This document shows, one piece after another, positions 1 through 6,044 of a DNA stretch of 16,963 nt. This stretch comes from an uncultured Gemmatimonadota bacterium. Lineage in GTDB: Bacteria > Gemmatimonadota > Gemmatimonadetes > Gemmatimonadales > GWC2-71-9. Numbering within the stretch: the first letter of the stretch is position 1; each line of letters begins with the position of its first letter. A model generated the notes under the pieces. That model did not search any database, was not told the origin of the DNA, and saw only the letters and a list, made by a program, of their open reading frames with translations. The stretch is taken from NCBI GenBank assembly GCA_946887295.1, contig CAMPKP010000066.1:1-16963 (forward strand), given 5' to 3'. Made by a program: the position numbers and the translations under genes.

Positions 1-389
1 CCGTTGCCCCTGCCCCGCCGACGCCGATCCCTGCCGCCGCGCCACCCGGCTCGCCGCTCGCCGGCGCCCTCTTCGGCGGCACTTTCCGCCGCCCCCTCGA
101 CCGCTTCGACCTCGACCTCCTCCTCGGCCTCCCCTTCCTCCTCCGGCTCCTCGTCCTCCTCGGGCTCGAGCAGGTCCGAGGCATGGAGAAAGGCGCTCTT
201 CTCCTGCCCGATATCGACGAACGCCGCCTGAATGCCGGGCAGCACGGCTTCGACCCGGCCGAGATAGATGTCGCCGACCGTCCGCCGATGGTCGGGGCGG
301 TCCACCAGCAGCTCGACCAGCCGATCGTCCTCGAGGATCGCCACGCGGGTCTCCCGCTGGCTCCCGTTGATCAGTATCTCGCGCTTCAA
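1..389 (-). CDS. rng: Ribonuclease E/G family protein, N-terminal part (truncated by window edge)
   Basis: This is the N-terminal 129 residues of an endoribonuclease of the RNase E/G family, which cuts single-stranded A/U-rich RNA in rRNA maturation and mRNA decay. The protein begins LKREILINGS-QRETRVAILE and continues with the S1-fold signature VGDIYLGRVEAVLPGIQAAF and the conserved FLHASDLL (residues 67-74), as in Rng and Rne. The start is TTG at 389: an in-frame TAG lies three codons upstream, and AGAGG sits 9 nt before the TTG. After SDLL an acidic run rich in Glu (about residues 75-108) passes into an Arg/Gly-rich run (111-129). This is an enlarged loop inside the S1 domain, where E. coli Rng has only a short loop. 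The catalytic domain lies outside the window, so Rng and Rne cannot be separated; the gene symbol is provisional. Confidence 0.85.
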   Translation of the reverse strand, partial: MKREILINGSQRETRVAILEDDRLVELLVDRPDHRRTVGDIYLGRVEAVLPGIQAAFVDIGQEKSAFLHASDLLEPEEDEEPEEEGEAEEEVEVEAVEGAAESAAEEGAGERRAGWRGGRDRRRRGRGN

Positions 390-427
390 GCGATTCTACC
401 TCTGGCAAATTCGGAGGCGCAATACAA

Positions 428-445
428 ACGCGCCTCCAGGCGCGT
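428..445 (-). terminator. Short perfect hairpin downstream of the acyl-CoA dehydrogenase gene
   Basis: The 7-bp arms ACGCGCC (428-434) and GGCGCGT (439-445) enclose a 4-nt loop. Read on the minus strand, the stem is followed by TTGTATT, a weak U-rich tail. It could be a second intrinsic terminator after the acyl-CoA dehydrogenase, or a leader hairpin of the RNase E/G mRNA, whose start codon is 39 nt further on. RNase E mRNAs are known in enterobacteria to be autoregulated through leader structure, but nothing here proves that. Confidence 0.35.
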
Positions 446-455
446 CGTGGTCGGG

Positions 456-491
456 AAAAAAAGATACCCGGTGCAAGGGGGGGTTGGGTAT
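456..491 (-). terminator. Candidate intrinsic terminator of the acyl-CoA dehydrogenase gene
   Basis: On the minus strand, 10 nt after the dehydrogenase stop codon, a 6-bp stem is formed by ATACCC (complement of 486-491) and GGGTAT (complement of 464-469). The loop is 16 nt and C-rich, and a C then seven T residues (462-456) follow. The T-run is the longest in this GC-rich region. The stem is short and the loop large, so termination strength is uncertain. Confidence 0.5.
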
Positions 492-501
492 TGGGCCGCC
501 A

Positions 502-1719
502 TCAATCCGCCACTTCGCCCAGAATCTGCCGGGCGATGACGATCCGCTGGATCTCACTGGTGCCCTCCCCGATCTCGCAGACCTTGGCATCGCGCATCAT
601 CCGCTCCACCGGGTATTCCGTGGTATAGCCGTAGCCCCCGAAGATCTGCACCGCCTTGGTCGTGGTCCTCATGGCCAGCTCGGAGCAGTAGAGCTTGGCC
701 ATCGCCGCCTCCTTCTTGAACGGCTTGCCGTTCTGCTTCAGCCACGCGGCATGATAGAGGAGATGGGTGCCGGCCTCGATCTCCATGGCCATGTCGGCCA
801 GCTGGAAGCTCACCGCCTGGAAGCTGCCGATGAAGCGTCCGAACTGCTTCCGGACGCCGGCGTACCGCAGCGCCTCCTCGTAGGCACCTTCGGCGATGCC
901 CAGCGAGAGCGCCGCGATCCCGATCCTGCCTGCATCGAGCGTCTTCAGGAAGTTGATGAACCCGAGGCCCGGCTTGCCGAGCACGTTCTCCTTGGGGACG
1001 ACCGCGTCCTCGAAGACCAGCTCGCGGGTGTCGCTCGCTCGCCAGCCCATCTTGTCTTCCTTCTTCCCGGCCCGCACGCCCCTGGTCTTGGGGAGCGCCT
1101 CCGCATGCCCCACGCCGACGGTGCGGGCGCGGTCGAGGTCAACCGTGTCCTTGGTGACGATGAAGCTGGTGATACCCTTGTTCCCCTTCCCTGGCTCCGT
1201 CCGGGCGGTGACCGAAAAGATCTCGCCGACCCCGGCGTGGGTGATGAAGACCTTGGAGCCGTTGAGCAGGTAGTGGTCGCCCTTGTCGACGGCCGTCGTG
1301 GCGGTGCCGCCGGCGTCGCTGCCCGCGCCGGTCTCGGTGAGGCCGAATCCGCCCAGAACTTTTCCGGAGGCGAGCAGGGGAACGTACTGCTGCTTCTGGG
1401 CCTCGGTGCCGAACTCCACGATCGGCGACGTGCCGAGATTGGTGTGGGCGCTGATGGTGAGAGCGTGGCTCGCGTCCACCTTGGCCATCTCGTGGATGGT
1501 GATGTAATAGGAGAGCTGGTCCATCCCCGCTCCGCCCAGCTCCTCGCTCCAGGGCACGCCCAGCAGTCCGAGCTCTCCCATCGCCTTGATGTTCTCCCAG
1601 GGAAACTCGGAAGTGCGGTCGAGATCGCGGGCGACGGGGGCGATGTGGCTCCGGGAGAAGTCCCGTACCATCTCGCGGACCTGATGGTGATGCTCGGTGA
1701 AGTAGAGTGTGTCGTCCAT
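502..1719 (-). CDS. Acyl-CoA dehydrogenase, short-chain (butyryl-CoA) type
   Basis: This FAD-dependent acyl-CoA dehydrogenase of 405 residues oxidises an acyl-CoA to the trans-2-enoyl-CoA and passes electrons to ETF. Visible family signatures are GGFGLTETGAGSDAGG (residues 123-138, FAD/substrate loop), GKKEDKMGWRASDTREL (218-234), RKQFGRFIGSFQAV (290-303) and IFGGYGYTTEYPVERMMRD (359-377). IGEGTSEIQR (383-392) holds the catalytic glutamate E385. That glutamate position matches short/medium-chain enzymes; isovaleryl-CoA dehydrogenases carry the base elsewhere, where this protein has LDAGRIGIAA. About 20 extra residues (roughly 193-213) sit before GKKEDK and explain a length above the usual ~380. 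ATG 1719 is chosen because MDDTLYFTEHHHQ is the normal family N-terminus. The gene is monocistronic or leads into the RNase gene. Exact chain-length specificity is not determined. Confidence 0.93.
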   Translation of the reverse strand: MDDTLYFTEHHHQVREMVRDFSRSHIAPVARDLDRTSEFPWENIKAMGELGLLGVPWSEELGGAGMDQLSYYITIHEMAKVDASHALTISAHTNLGTSPIVEFGTEAQKQQYVPLLASGKVLGGFGLTETGAGSDAGGTATTAVDKGDHYLLNGSKVFITHAGVGEIFSVTARTEPGKGNKGITSFIVTKDTVDLDRARTVGVGHAEALPKTRGVRAGKKEDKMGWRASDTRELVFEDAVVPKENVLGKPGLGFINFLKTLDAGRIGIAALSLGIAEGAYEEALRYAGVRKQFGRFIGSFQAVSFQLADMAMEIEAGTHLLYHAAWLKQNGKPFKKEAAMAKLYCSELAMRTTTKAVQIFGGYGYTTEYPVERMMRDAKVCEIGEGTSEIQRIVIARQILGEVAD

Positions 1720-1806
1720 GATCGGTCCCGGAGGAGGCGGCGCGGGGCTTCGTCGGAGCGCAATATAGCCGATCGGCGCTTGCGCGGCGGGGGGTCCGGA
1801 CCGATC
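1720..1806. repeat. Inverted repeats in the divergent promoter region
   Basis: GATCGGTCC (1720-1728) is repeated in inverse orientation as GGACCGATC (1798-1806). Between them lies the perfect palindrome GCCGATCGGC (1768-1777). GGTCCGGACC (1793-1802) is a second perfect palindrome and overlaps the right arm. They occupy the 138-bp gap between the dehydrogenase gene (minus) and the lipoprotein gene (plus), so they are candidate operator half-sites for a regulator of one or both genes. Chance cannot be excluded, because palindromes made of G and C are common in this genome. Confidence 0.35.
1762..1767 (-). promoter_or_regulatory. Possible -10 element of the acyl-CoA dehydrogenase promoter
   Basis: The minus strand reads TATATT here, five of six matches to TATAAT, in an otherwise strongly GC-rich region and about 43 nt before the ATG at 1719. 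It abuts the palindrome GCCGATCGGC. No convincing -35 hexamer is seen 16-18 nt upstream, so a regulator may assist the promoter, or the match is fortuitous. Confidence 0.3.
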
Positions 1807-1857
1807 TTCGTGCGGCCCGGACATCCATTCGACTCATCCGCTGTCCCGGAGGTCGCC

Positions 1858-2466
1858 ATGCAGCGCTGGAGGACCCGATCCCTCGCGCTGGCCCTCGCAT
1901 CGGGGCTCGCCGCGTGCGGCGACGCCGCGCCCGATCCCGACAACCCGCTCGCCCAGCTCACTGCCGCGGCGAGCCAGATGCAGAAGGCGGCGGAGGGGTT
2001 CACCGGCAACCGGAAGCCGGTCCCTCCCGTCGCATTCCGCGACCTGATCGGCCTGCTCCCCACCCGAATGCCGGGCATGAAGGCGAGCGAGCCCAAGGGC
2101 GAGACCACTACCGCCGGCACCTGGCAATACTCCCAGGCCGAGGTGGACTTCCGGAGCGAGGACGGCGATCGGAGCGCCGAAGTCGGCATCTTCGACTACG
2201 CCCACATTCCCTTGCTCTACGTCCCCTTCAACATGATCCTGAGCATGAACGTGGCCAGGGAGAGCACCGAGGGCTACGAGAAGAGCGTGAAGGTCGCGGG
2301 CTACCCCGCGTTCGAGAAGTGGAACCGGAGCGGCGCCAGCGAGATCGTGGTGCTGGTAGGTGACCGGTTCATCGTCAAGACCGAGACCCGGGGCCTCGGG
2401 GAGGGATCGGCGCGGAAGGTGGCGGAGGGACTCGCCCTCAAGGAGCTGGCCGCGAAGGGGAAGTGA
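1858..2466 (+). CDS. Small secreted lipoprotein of unknown function
   Basis: A 202-residue protein with a classical lipoprotein signal: positively charged start MQRWRTR, hydrophobic stretch LALALASG, and lipobox LAAC with the lipidated Cys at residue 20, followed by Gly-Asp. The rest is hydrophilic with no transmembrane helix, so it should sit in the periplasm anchored to a membrane. Residues 49-202 alternate beta-like segments (for example AEVGIFDYAHIPLLYVPF and ASEIVVLVGDRFIVKTET) and end in a Lys-rich tail. I recognise no named family or catalytic motif. ATG 1858 has GGAGG ending 5 nt upstream. It is the only plus-strand gene in the window. It is divergent from the acyl-CoA dehydrogenase and overlaps recQ tail to tail by 29 bp. 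Confidence 0.85.
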   Translation: MQRWRTRSLALALASGLAACGDAAPDPDNPLAQLTAAASQMQKAAEGFTGNRKPVPPVAFRDLIGLLPTRMPGMKASEPKGETTTAGTWQYSQAEVDFRSEDGDRSAEVGIFDYAHIPLLYVPFNMILSMNVARESTEGYEKSVKVAGYPAFEKWNRSGASEIVVLVGDRFIVKTETRGLGEGSARKVAEGLALKELAAKGK

Positions 2467-4300
2467 CCGCCCCGCGGCCCACCAGCTGCAGCACCCGCCG
2501 CAGCTCGGCTTCGAACTTGGCCCGGAAGCGCGGGCCCGCGCCGGAGCGACCGACGTGGTCCCTGCCTGGCTCGCCGGCGGCGAGCTGTGCCAGGGCCCGG
2601 TCGCCCAGCACTACATAGGCCGGAACCCCCATCTCCCGCGCCACCGCCGCCCGCCATTCTTCCAGCGCTCGCTCGGCCGCAGTGCGCTCGACCCAAGCTC
2701 TCGCACCTTCACTCTTGCCCCTCTCGACGCCGAGCGCTCCCAGGATCGTCGCGCCGTAACGCTCGGCCATGGCGGCACCCACGCCGGGCACGTCGGCCAG
2801 CGCGCCCGCGGACTGAGGCGGGTTCCGCGCCAGTCGAAGCAGCACATCGGGCTCCAGCAGGCATCCGCCCCAGGGCCCGGCCCTCCCGCCGAGCGCCTGG
2901 CGCAACCGGGCGAGCCGCGCGGCGACCGCCGAGGGCAGCGGGCGGGACACGGGCCCACTGCGGCACCTGTCGCAACCGGCGCAGGACGAGAGCGTCTCGC
3001 CGAAGTAGCCGACCAGCGCACGCCGGCGGCAGCCGCTGCCCCGCGCGTACTGCTCCATGGCGCTCAGCCGCTGCTCCGCGCGCCGACGCCGCTGGCGCAC
3101 CGGCTCCCAGTCCACCGCGCCGAGATCGGGGCGCAGCTCCTGCCTGAGCCGCTCCGCGGACTCGCGCACGTTGGCCGGGACCCGCGCGGCCTGCTCAGGG
3201 CTGCGCCAGATCCGCTCGAGCAGGCTCCTCGGCGGGAACGTGACATCGAGCTGGCGGCGGGGGAGGGTGGCGTCGCGCGGGTGCCAGAGCAGCACGCAGC
3301 GCGCCGGCTCCCCGTCGCGGCCGGCTCGCCCCGCTTCCTGATAGTAGGACTCGGGTGTGGGCGGCAGGGTCCAGTGAACCACGAGACGGACGGTGGGCTT
3401 GTCGATGCCCATGCCGAAGGCGCAGGTGGCGACCACCACGTCGATCCGGTCGGCGAGAAAGGCATCGAGGATGACGGCGCGGCGGGCTCGATCTAGCCCC
3501 GCGTGGTATGGGGCCGCACGATGCCCGGCCGCGACCAGCGCGCGGGCCACTCCCTCCGTGACGCTCCGGGTGGGCGCATAGACGATCGCCATGCGATCGT
3601 CGCCCGAGAGCAAGCGGCGAAGCGCCTCGAGGCGGGCGCGCTCGTCGGACACCCGCACCACGCCGAACCAGAGGTTCTCCCGGTCGAACGATCCGAGATG
3701 CTCGGCGAACCTCGAGGGCGCGAAGCCGAGGGCGCGGGCGATCTCCTGCCGCACAGCTGGCGTGGCGCTGCCGGTAAGCGCGACGGCCTGCGGGCGGCCC
3801 AGCCGGTACCGGGCCGCGAGCAGTGCCCGGTAGCTCGGCCGGAAGTCGTGCCCCCACTCGGCGATGCAGTGGGCTTCGTCCACCGCGAGCAGCGCGGGCC
3901 TGATGGCCGCCTCGCGCAGCTCGGGCGCGAGCCGCTCGAGCCGCTCCGGCGACAGATAAAGCAGGCGCAGGTGGCCGCCGGAAAGACGCCGCCGAACGGC
4001 GGCCTGCTCGATGGCCGTCAGTCCGCTGGTGAGACACGCCGCCGGTATGCCCCGGGCCTCGGCGGCCGCCACCTGATCCTGCATCAGGGAGATGAGCGGG
4101 CTCACCACCACGGTGAGTCCGCCCATGGCTACCGCCGGCACCTGGAAGCAGACGGATTTGCCCGCGCCGGTGGGGAGCACCGCGATGGTGTCGGTGCCCG
4201 CGAGGATGGACGCCACGACCGGCGCCTGGGCCGGCCGGAAGTCCCCGTATCCGAAATGCCGCCGCAGGACTTCGCGGGCTTCCTCCATCGTCGGGTGCAT
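2438..4300 (-). CDS. recQ: ATP-dependent DNA helicase RecQ
   Basis: A 620-residue superfamily-2 3'-5' DNA helicase used in recombination and fork repair. Visible parts, in order: motif 0 FGYGDFRPAQ (16-25); Walker A PTGAGKS (43-49); DEAH box with the RecQ aromatic loop, DEAHCIAEWGHDFRPSY (141-157); motif III TGSATP (176-181); motifs V-VI TCAFGMGIDKPTV (292-304) and YQEAGRAGRDG (320-330). The zinc-site cysteines are C424, C440, C443 and C446. After the zinc site there is no room for the ~110-residue winged-helix domain of E. coli RecQ. Instead there is an HRDC-like or helix-hairpin-helix segment with VPGVGAAMAERYG (504-516) and then a C-terminal HRDC domain (about 543-612). ATG 4300 is used; an in-frame ATG at 4288 is also possible and neither has a strong ribosome site. 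The 3' end overlaps the convergent lipoprotein gene. Confidence 0.95.
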   Translation of the reverse strand: MHPTMEEAREVLRRHFGYGDFRPAQAPVVASILAGTDTIAVLPTGAGKSVCFQVPAVAMGGLTVVVSPLISLMQDQVAAAEARGIPAACLTSGLTAIEQAAVRRRLSGGHLRLLYLSPERLERLAPELREAAIRPALLAVDEAHCIAEWGHDFRPSYRALLAARYRLGRPQAVALTGSATPAVRQEIARALGFAPSRFAEHLGSFDRENLWFGVVRVSDERARLEALRRLLSGDDRMAIVYAPTRSVTEGVARALVAAGHRAAPYHAGLDRARRAVILDAFLADRIDVVVATCAFGMGIDKPTVRLVVHWTLPPTPESYYQEAGRAGRDGEPARCVLLWHPRDATLPRRQLDVTFPPRSLLERIWRSPEQAARVPANVRESAERLRQELRPDLGAVDWEPVRQRRRRAEQRLSAMEQYARGSGCRRRALVGYFGETLSSCAGCDRCRSGPVSRPLPSAVAARLARLRQALGGRAGPWGGCLLEPDVLLRLARNPPQSAGALADVPGVGAAMAERYGATILGALGVERGKSEGARAWVERTAAERALEEWRAAVAREMGVPAYVVLGDRALAQLAAGEPGRDHVGRSGAGPRFRAKFEAELRRVLQLVGRGAVTSPSRPAP

Positions 4301-4393
4301 GCGACATCATTGCAAGACCGGGGACGAGGCGCCGGATCGCGGCACCGCCGCTCGGAGCCGATCCGTCCGGAGCGAAGCAGGCAGGGCGACACG

Positions 4394-4428
4394 AAAAAAG
4401 CGGCGCGCCGTTGCCGGCCCGCCGCTTT
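4394..4428 (-). terminator. Intrinsic terminator of the outer-membrane protein gene
   Basis: On the minus strand, 22 nt after the stop of the outer-membrane protein gene, AAAGCGGCG (complement of 4420-4428) pairs perfectly over 9 bp with CGCCGCTTT (complement of 4397-4405) around a 14-nt loop. The transcript then runs into a U-tract, with six T residues at 4399-4394. This is a textbook rho-independent terminator. It separates the outer-membrane protein gene from recQ, which must therefore have its own promoter in 4301-4393; no clear hexamers are visible there. Confidence 0.85.
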
Positions 4429-4449
4429 CGTGTCCGCAGCCTGCCCGGG

Positions 4450-5004
4450 TCAGCTTCCGCCGAACCGCAGGCCGACCGTGAAGGGAATGAAGCTCCTGTT
4501 TTCACCCTCGATGAACACGTTGTGGAATCGGCCCTCGATGAAGACCCCCGCGGAGCCAGCCTTGAAGTCGAAGCCGGCGCCGGCGTTGAGGCCGAACTTC
4601 GTCTCCGACTCGAAGTTGGAGGGCACGTCATCGCCCTTGGCATCCAGGTTGTAGACGCCGCCCCCGCCGATCAGGTAAGGACGGAACTTCGATTCCTCGG
4701 AGGTCTTGAACTTGTAGACCACGTTCCCCGTCCCGTAGATCAGCTGCGACTGAGCGTCGAGTGGACTCTCATCGCTCAGCCGGCTGAATGTCCCATCGAT
4801 CTGGAACCCTACAGGGAGGTTTTGCGGCACGAAGGACACCCCCGCCGTCCCGTGCCAGCCGAGCTTGGCGACATCATCGAAGTCTCCGAGTGGCAGGGTC
4901 ACGCCGCCGCCCAATGAGAACTCGGCGCCCTGGGCGAACGCCTGGCCGGCGCCAACCGACGCTAGAAGCACCGCACTCAAGACCGAACTCCTGATCGCGC
5001 TCAT
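4450..5004 (-). CDS. Small outer-membrane beta-barrel protein
   Basis: A 184-residue protein with a Sec signal peptide (MSAIRSSVLSAVLLASVGAG then QAFA, predicted cleavage after A24). The mature part is made of short amphipathic strands separated by Gly/Asp-rich turns, such as FSLGGGVTLPLGDF, GTAGVSFVPQNLPVGFQIDG, YLIGGGGVYNLDA, GLNAGAGFDFKAG and FIPFTVGLRF. This is the pattern of eight-stranded OmpX/OmpA-like barrels in the outer membrane. The last aromatic residue, F181, is followed by GGS rather than being terminal. ATG 5004 is preceded by AGGAGAAGGA and begins the signal peptide. A strong intrinsic terminator follows, and a CRP-like palindrome lies about 90 bp upstream, so it probably forms its own transcription unit. 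Function (structural, transport or adhesion) is unknown. Confidence 0.85.
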   Translation of the reverse strand: MSAIRSSVLSAVLLASVGAGQAFAQGAEFSLGGGVTLPLGDFDDVAKLGWHGTAGVSFVPQNLPVGFQIDGTFSRLSDESPLDAQSQLIYGTGNVVYKFKTSEESKFRPYLIGGGGVYNLDAKGDDVPSNFESETKFGLNAGAGFDFKAGSAGVFIEGRFHNVFIEGENRSFIPFTVGLRFGGS

Positions 5005-5059
5005 GATTTCCTTCTCCTGTTCCCCGGTGTGTGCGTGCGTTGACCTCCGTTGCGACGGG

Positions 5060-5065
5060 AAACTA
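5060..5065 (-). promoter_or_regulatory. Possible -10 region of the outer-membrane protein gene
   Basis: The minus strand 5070-5060 reads TTAGCTAGTTT, the only AT-rich patch between the upstream small membrane gene and ATG 5004. If TAGTTT (5065-5060) is the -10 element, transcription would begin near 5053. That would place the centre of the CRP-like palindrome at about -41.5, the position of class II CRP/FNR-activated promoters, which often lack a -35 hexamer. This is inference from spacing alone. Confidence 0.25.
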
Positions 5066-5086
5066 GCTAAGCAGAGACCGCGGGCG

Positions 5087-5102
5087 TGTGACACGCGTCA
5101 CA
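5087..5102. promoter_or_regulatory. CRP/FNR-family-like operator
   Basis: The sequence is TGTGA, six bases, TCACA: both half-sites match the E. coli CRP consensus exactly. It overlaps the stop codon of the small membrane protein gene (5098) and lies about 90 bp upstream of the outer-membrane protein ATG (5004). No CRP-family regulator is encoded in the window. The sequence match is exact but function is inferred. Confidence 0.4.
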
Positions 5103-5277
5103 TGCGCCGGGAACCCGCGCCGGACCCCTTCCGGCCGGCGAGGAGTCGCAGCAGGAGCGAGGCCGCGAGCAGGGCCATGGCGCCCCAAACCATGCGGCGA
5201 TCTTCCCGCATGATCGCGAGGACGGCCACCACCATGCCGGCCAGCGAGAGCACGAGCCGCAGACGATTGATGCTCAT
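5098..5277 (-). CDS. Small two-helix membrane protein, unknown function
   Basis: A 59-residue protein with two hydrophobic segments, about residues 5-23 (RLRLVLSLAGMVVAVLAIM) and 29-47 (MVWGAMALLAASLLLRLLA). They are separated by a short charged turn, REDRR, and followed by a basic tail (GRKGSGAGSRRM). This predicts a helical hairpin in the inner membrane. Its ATG overlaps the stop of the enoyl-CoA hydratase gene as ATGA (5274-5277). No Shine-Dalgarno sequence is visible, so translation probably depends on coupling to the upstream gene. It is the last gene of the operon. I recognise no family. The operon position and a clean start-stop frame make it likely to be real. Confidence 0.65.
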   Translation of the reverse strand: MSINRLRLVLSLAGMVVAVLAIMREDRRMVWGAMALLAASLLLRLLAGRKGSGAGSRRM

Positions 5278-6044
5278 GTGCGTGTCAGGAAACGGCCGAT
5301 GGCGTCGCGGAAATCGGGAGTCTGCCGGGCGACGGCGTTGACCCGCGCGCCCAGGGCGATACCCTGCTCGAACGACTGGCCATCGAGCTGGTGGAACAAC
5401 CGCTTGGTGAGCGCCAGGGCCGACGCCGAGGCCGACGCCAGCGTGCGTGCCAGGTCGGCCGCCTCGCGCGCCAGGTCGTCGTCCCCCACCACCCGGGAGA
5501 CCAGGCCGCAGGCCAGCGCCTCCGCCGCGCTCAGCGTGCGGCCCGTCAGGACCAGGTCGAGCGCCAGCTTCTCGCCCGCGAGCCGGCGAAGCATGGTCAT
5601 CACCATCGCGGGGACGAATCCCCGCAGGACCTCGGGATAGCCGATCTGCGCGCCGGTCCCGGCGAGCACGATGTCGCACGCGGTCATGAGACCGGCCCCA
5701 CCCGCGAGCGCGCGTCCCCGCACCACCGCGATCACCGGCTTGGGCAGCTCGCGAATCCGGGCGAACAGCGCCCCGAGCCGGAGCGCGGCCGCCTCGTTCT
5801 CCTCCGGCGACGCGTCGGCGGAAGCGAGCAGCTCCTCCAGGTCGGCCCCGGAGCAGAAGTCCTTCCCCGCTCCGGTCAGCAGCACCACCCGCACGTCCGG
5901 GTCGAGGTCGGCCGACTCGAGCGCTCGATGCAGCGCTTCGATCAGTGCGGAGCTGAGCGCGTTCCGCTTCTCGGGGCGGTCGAGCGTGAGGGTGAGCACC
6001 CCATCCTCGCGGGAGGAGGCGAGCGGCGAGGCCGATGGAGTCAT
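5274..6044 (-). CDS. Enoyl-CoA hydratase/isomerase family protein, LiuC/AtuE-like
   Basis: A 256-residue crotonase-fold enzyme. The oxyanion-hole segments are CSGADLEEL (64-72) and RGRALAGGAGLMTACDI (109-125). The catalytic-loop segment IGYPEVLRGFVPA (134-146) holds E138, the equivalent of Glu164 of rat enoyl-CoA hydratase. The other hydratase glutamate (Glu144) is replaced by G118. From memory, a Gly-Leu at this point also occurs in LiuC-type methylglutaconyl-CoA hydratases, so hydration of 3-methylglutaconyl-CoA or an isoprenylated homologue is a reasonable guess. A single catalytic Glu is also typical of enoyl-CoA isomerases. It is joined to the AtuA C-terminal gene upstream by an ATGA overlap (6041-6044) and to the small membrane gene downstream by another. 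The cytoplasmic role fits the carboxylase encoded upstream. Confidence 0.9.
   Translation of the reverse strand: MTPSASPLASSREDGVLTLTLDRPEKRNALSSALIEALHRALESADLDPDVRVVLLTGAGKDFCSGADLEELLASADASPEENEAAALRLGALFARIRELPKPVIAVVRGRALAGGAGLMTACDIVLAGTGAQIGYPEVLRGFVPAMVMTMLRRLAGEKLALDLVLTGRTLSAAEALACGLVSRVVGDDDLAREAADLARTLASASASALALTKRLFHQLDGQSFEQGIALGARVNAVARQTPDFRDAIGRFLTRT

Noticed and set aside
61..180. Glu-rich codon repeats near the left edge as a DNA repeat or microsatellite
   Set aside because: The GAG/GAA-type triplets vary and simply encode the acidic insert of the RNase E/G S1 domain; there is no exact repeat unit.
394..399. TAGAAT on the minus strand as the RNase E/G -10 element
   Set aside because: It would put the transcription start at or inside the TTG start codon and leave no leader, and the AGAGG ribosome site would not be transcribed. 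Only a poor -35 (TTGCGC) is present.
268..2466. A 732-codon plus-strand frame that reads into the lipoprotein
   Set aside because: Only the last 202 codons make sense, with a lipobox and a ribosome site at 1858. The upstream part is antisense to the acyl-CoA dehydrogenase.
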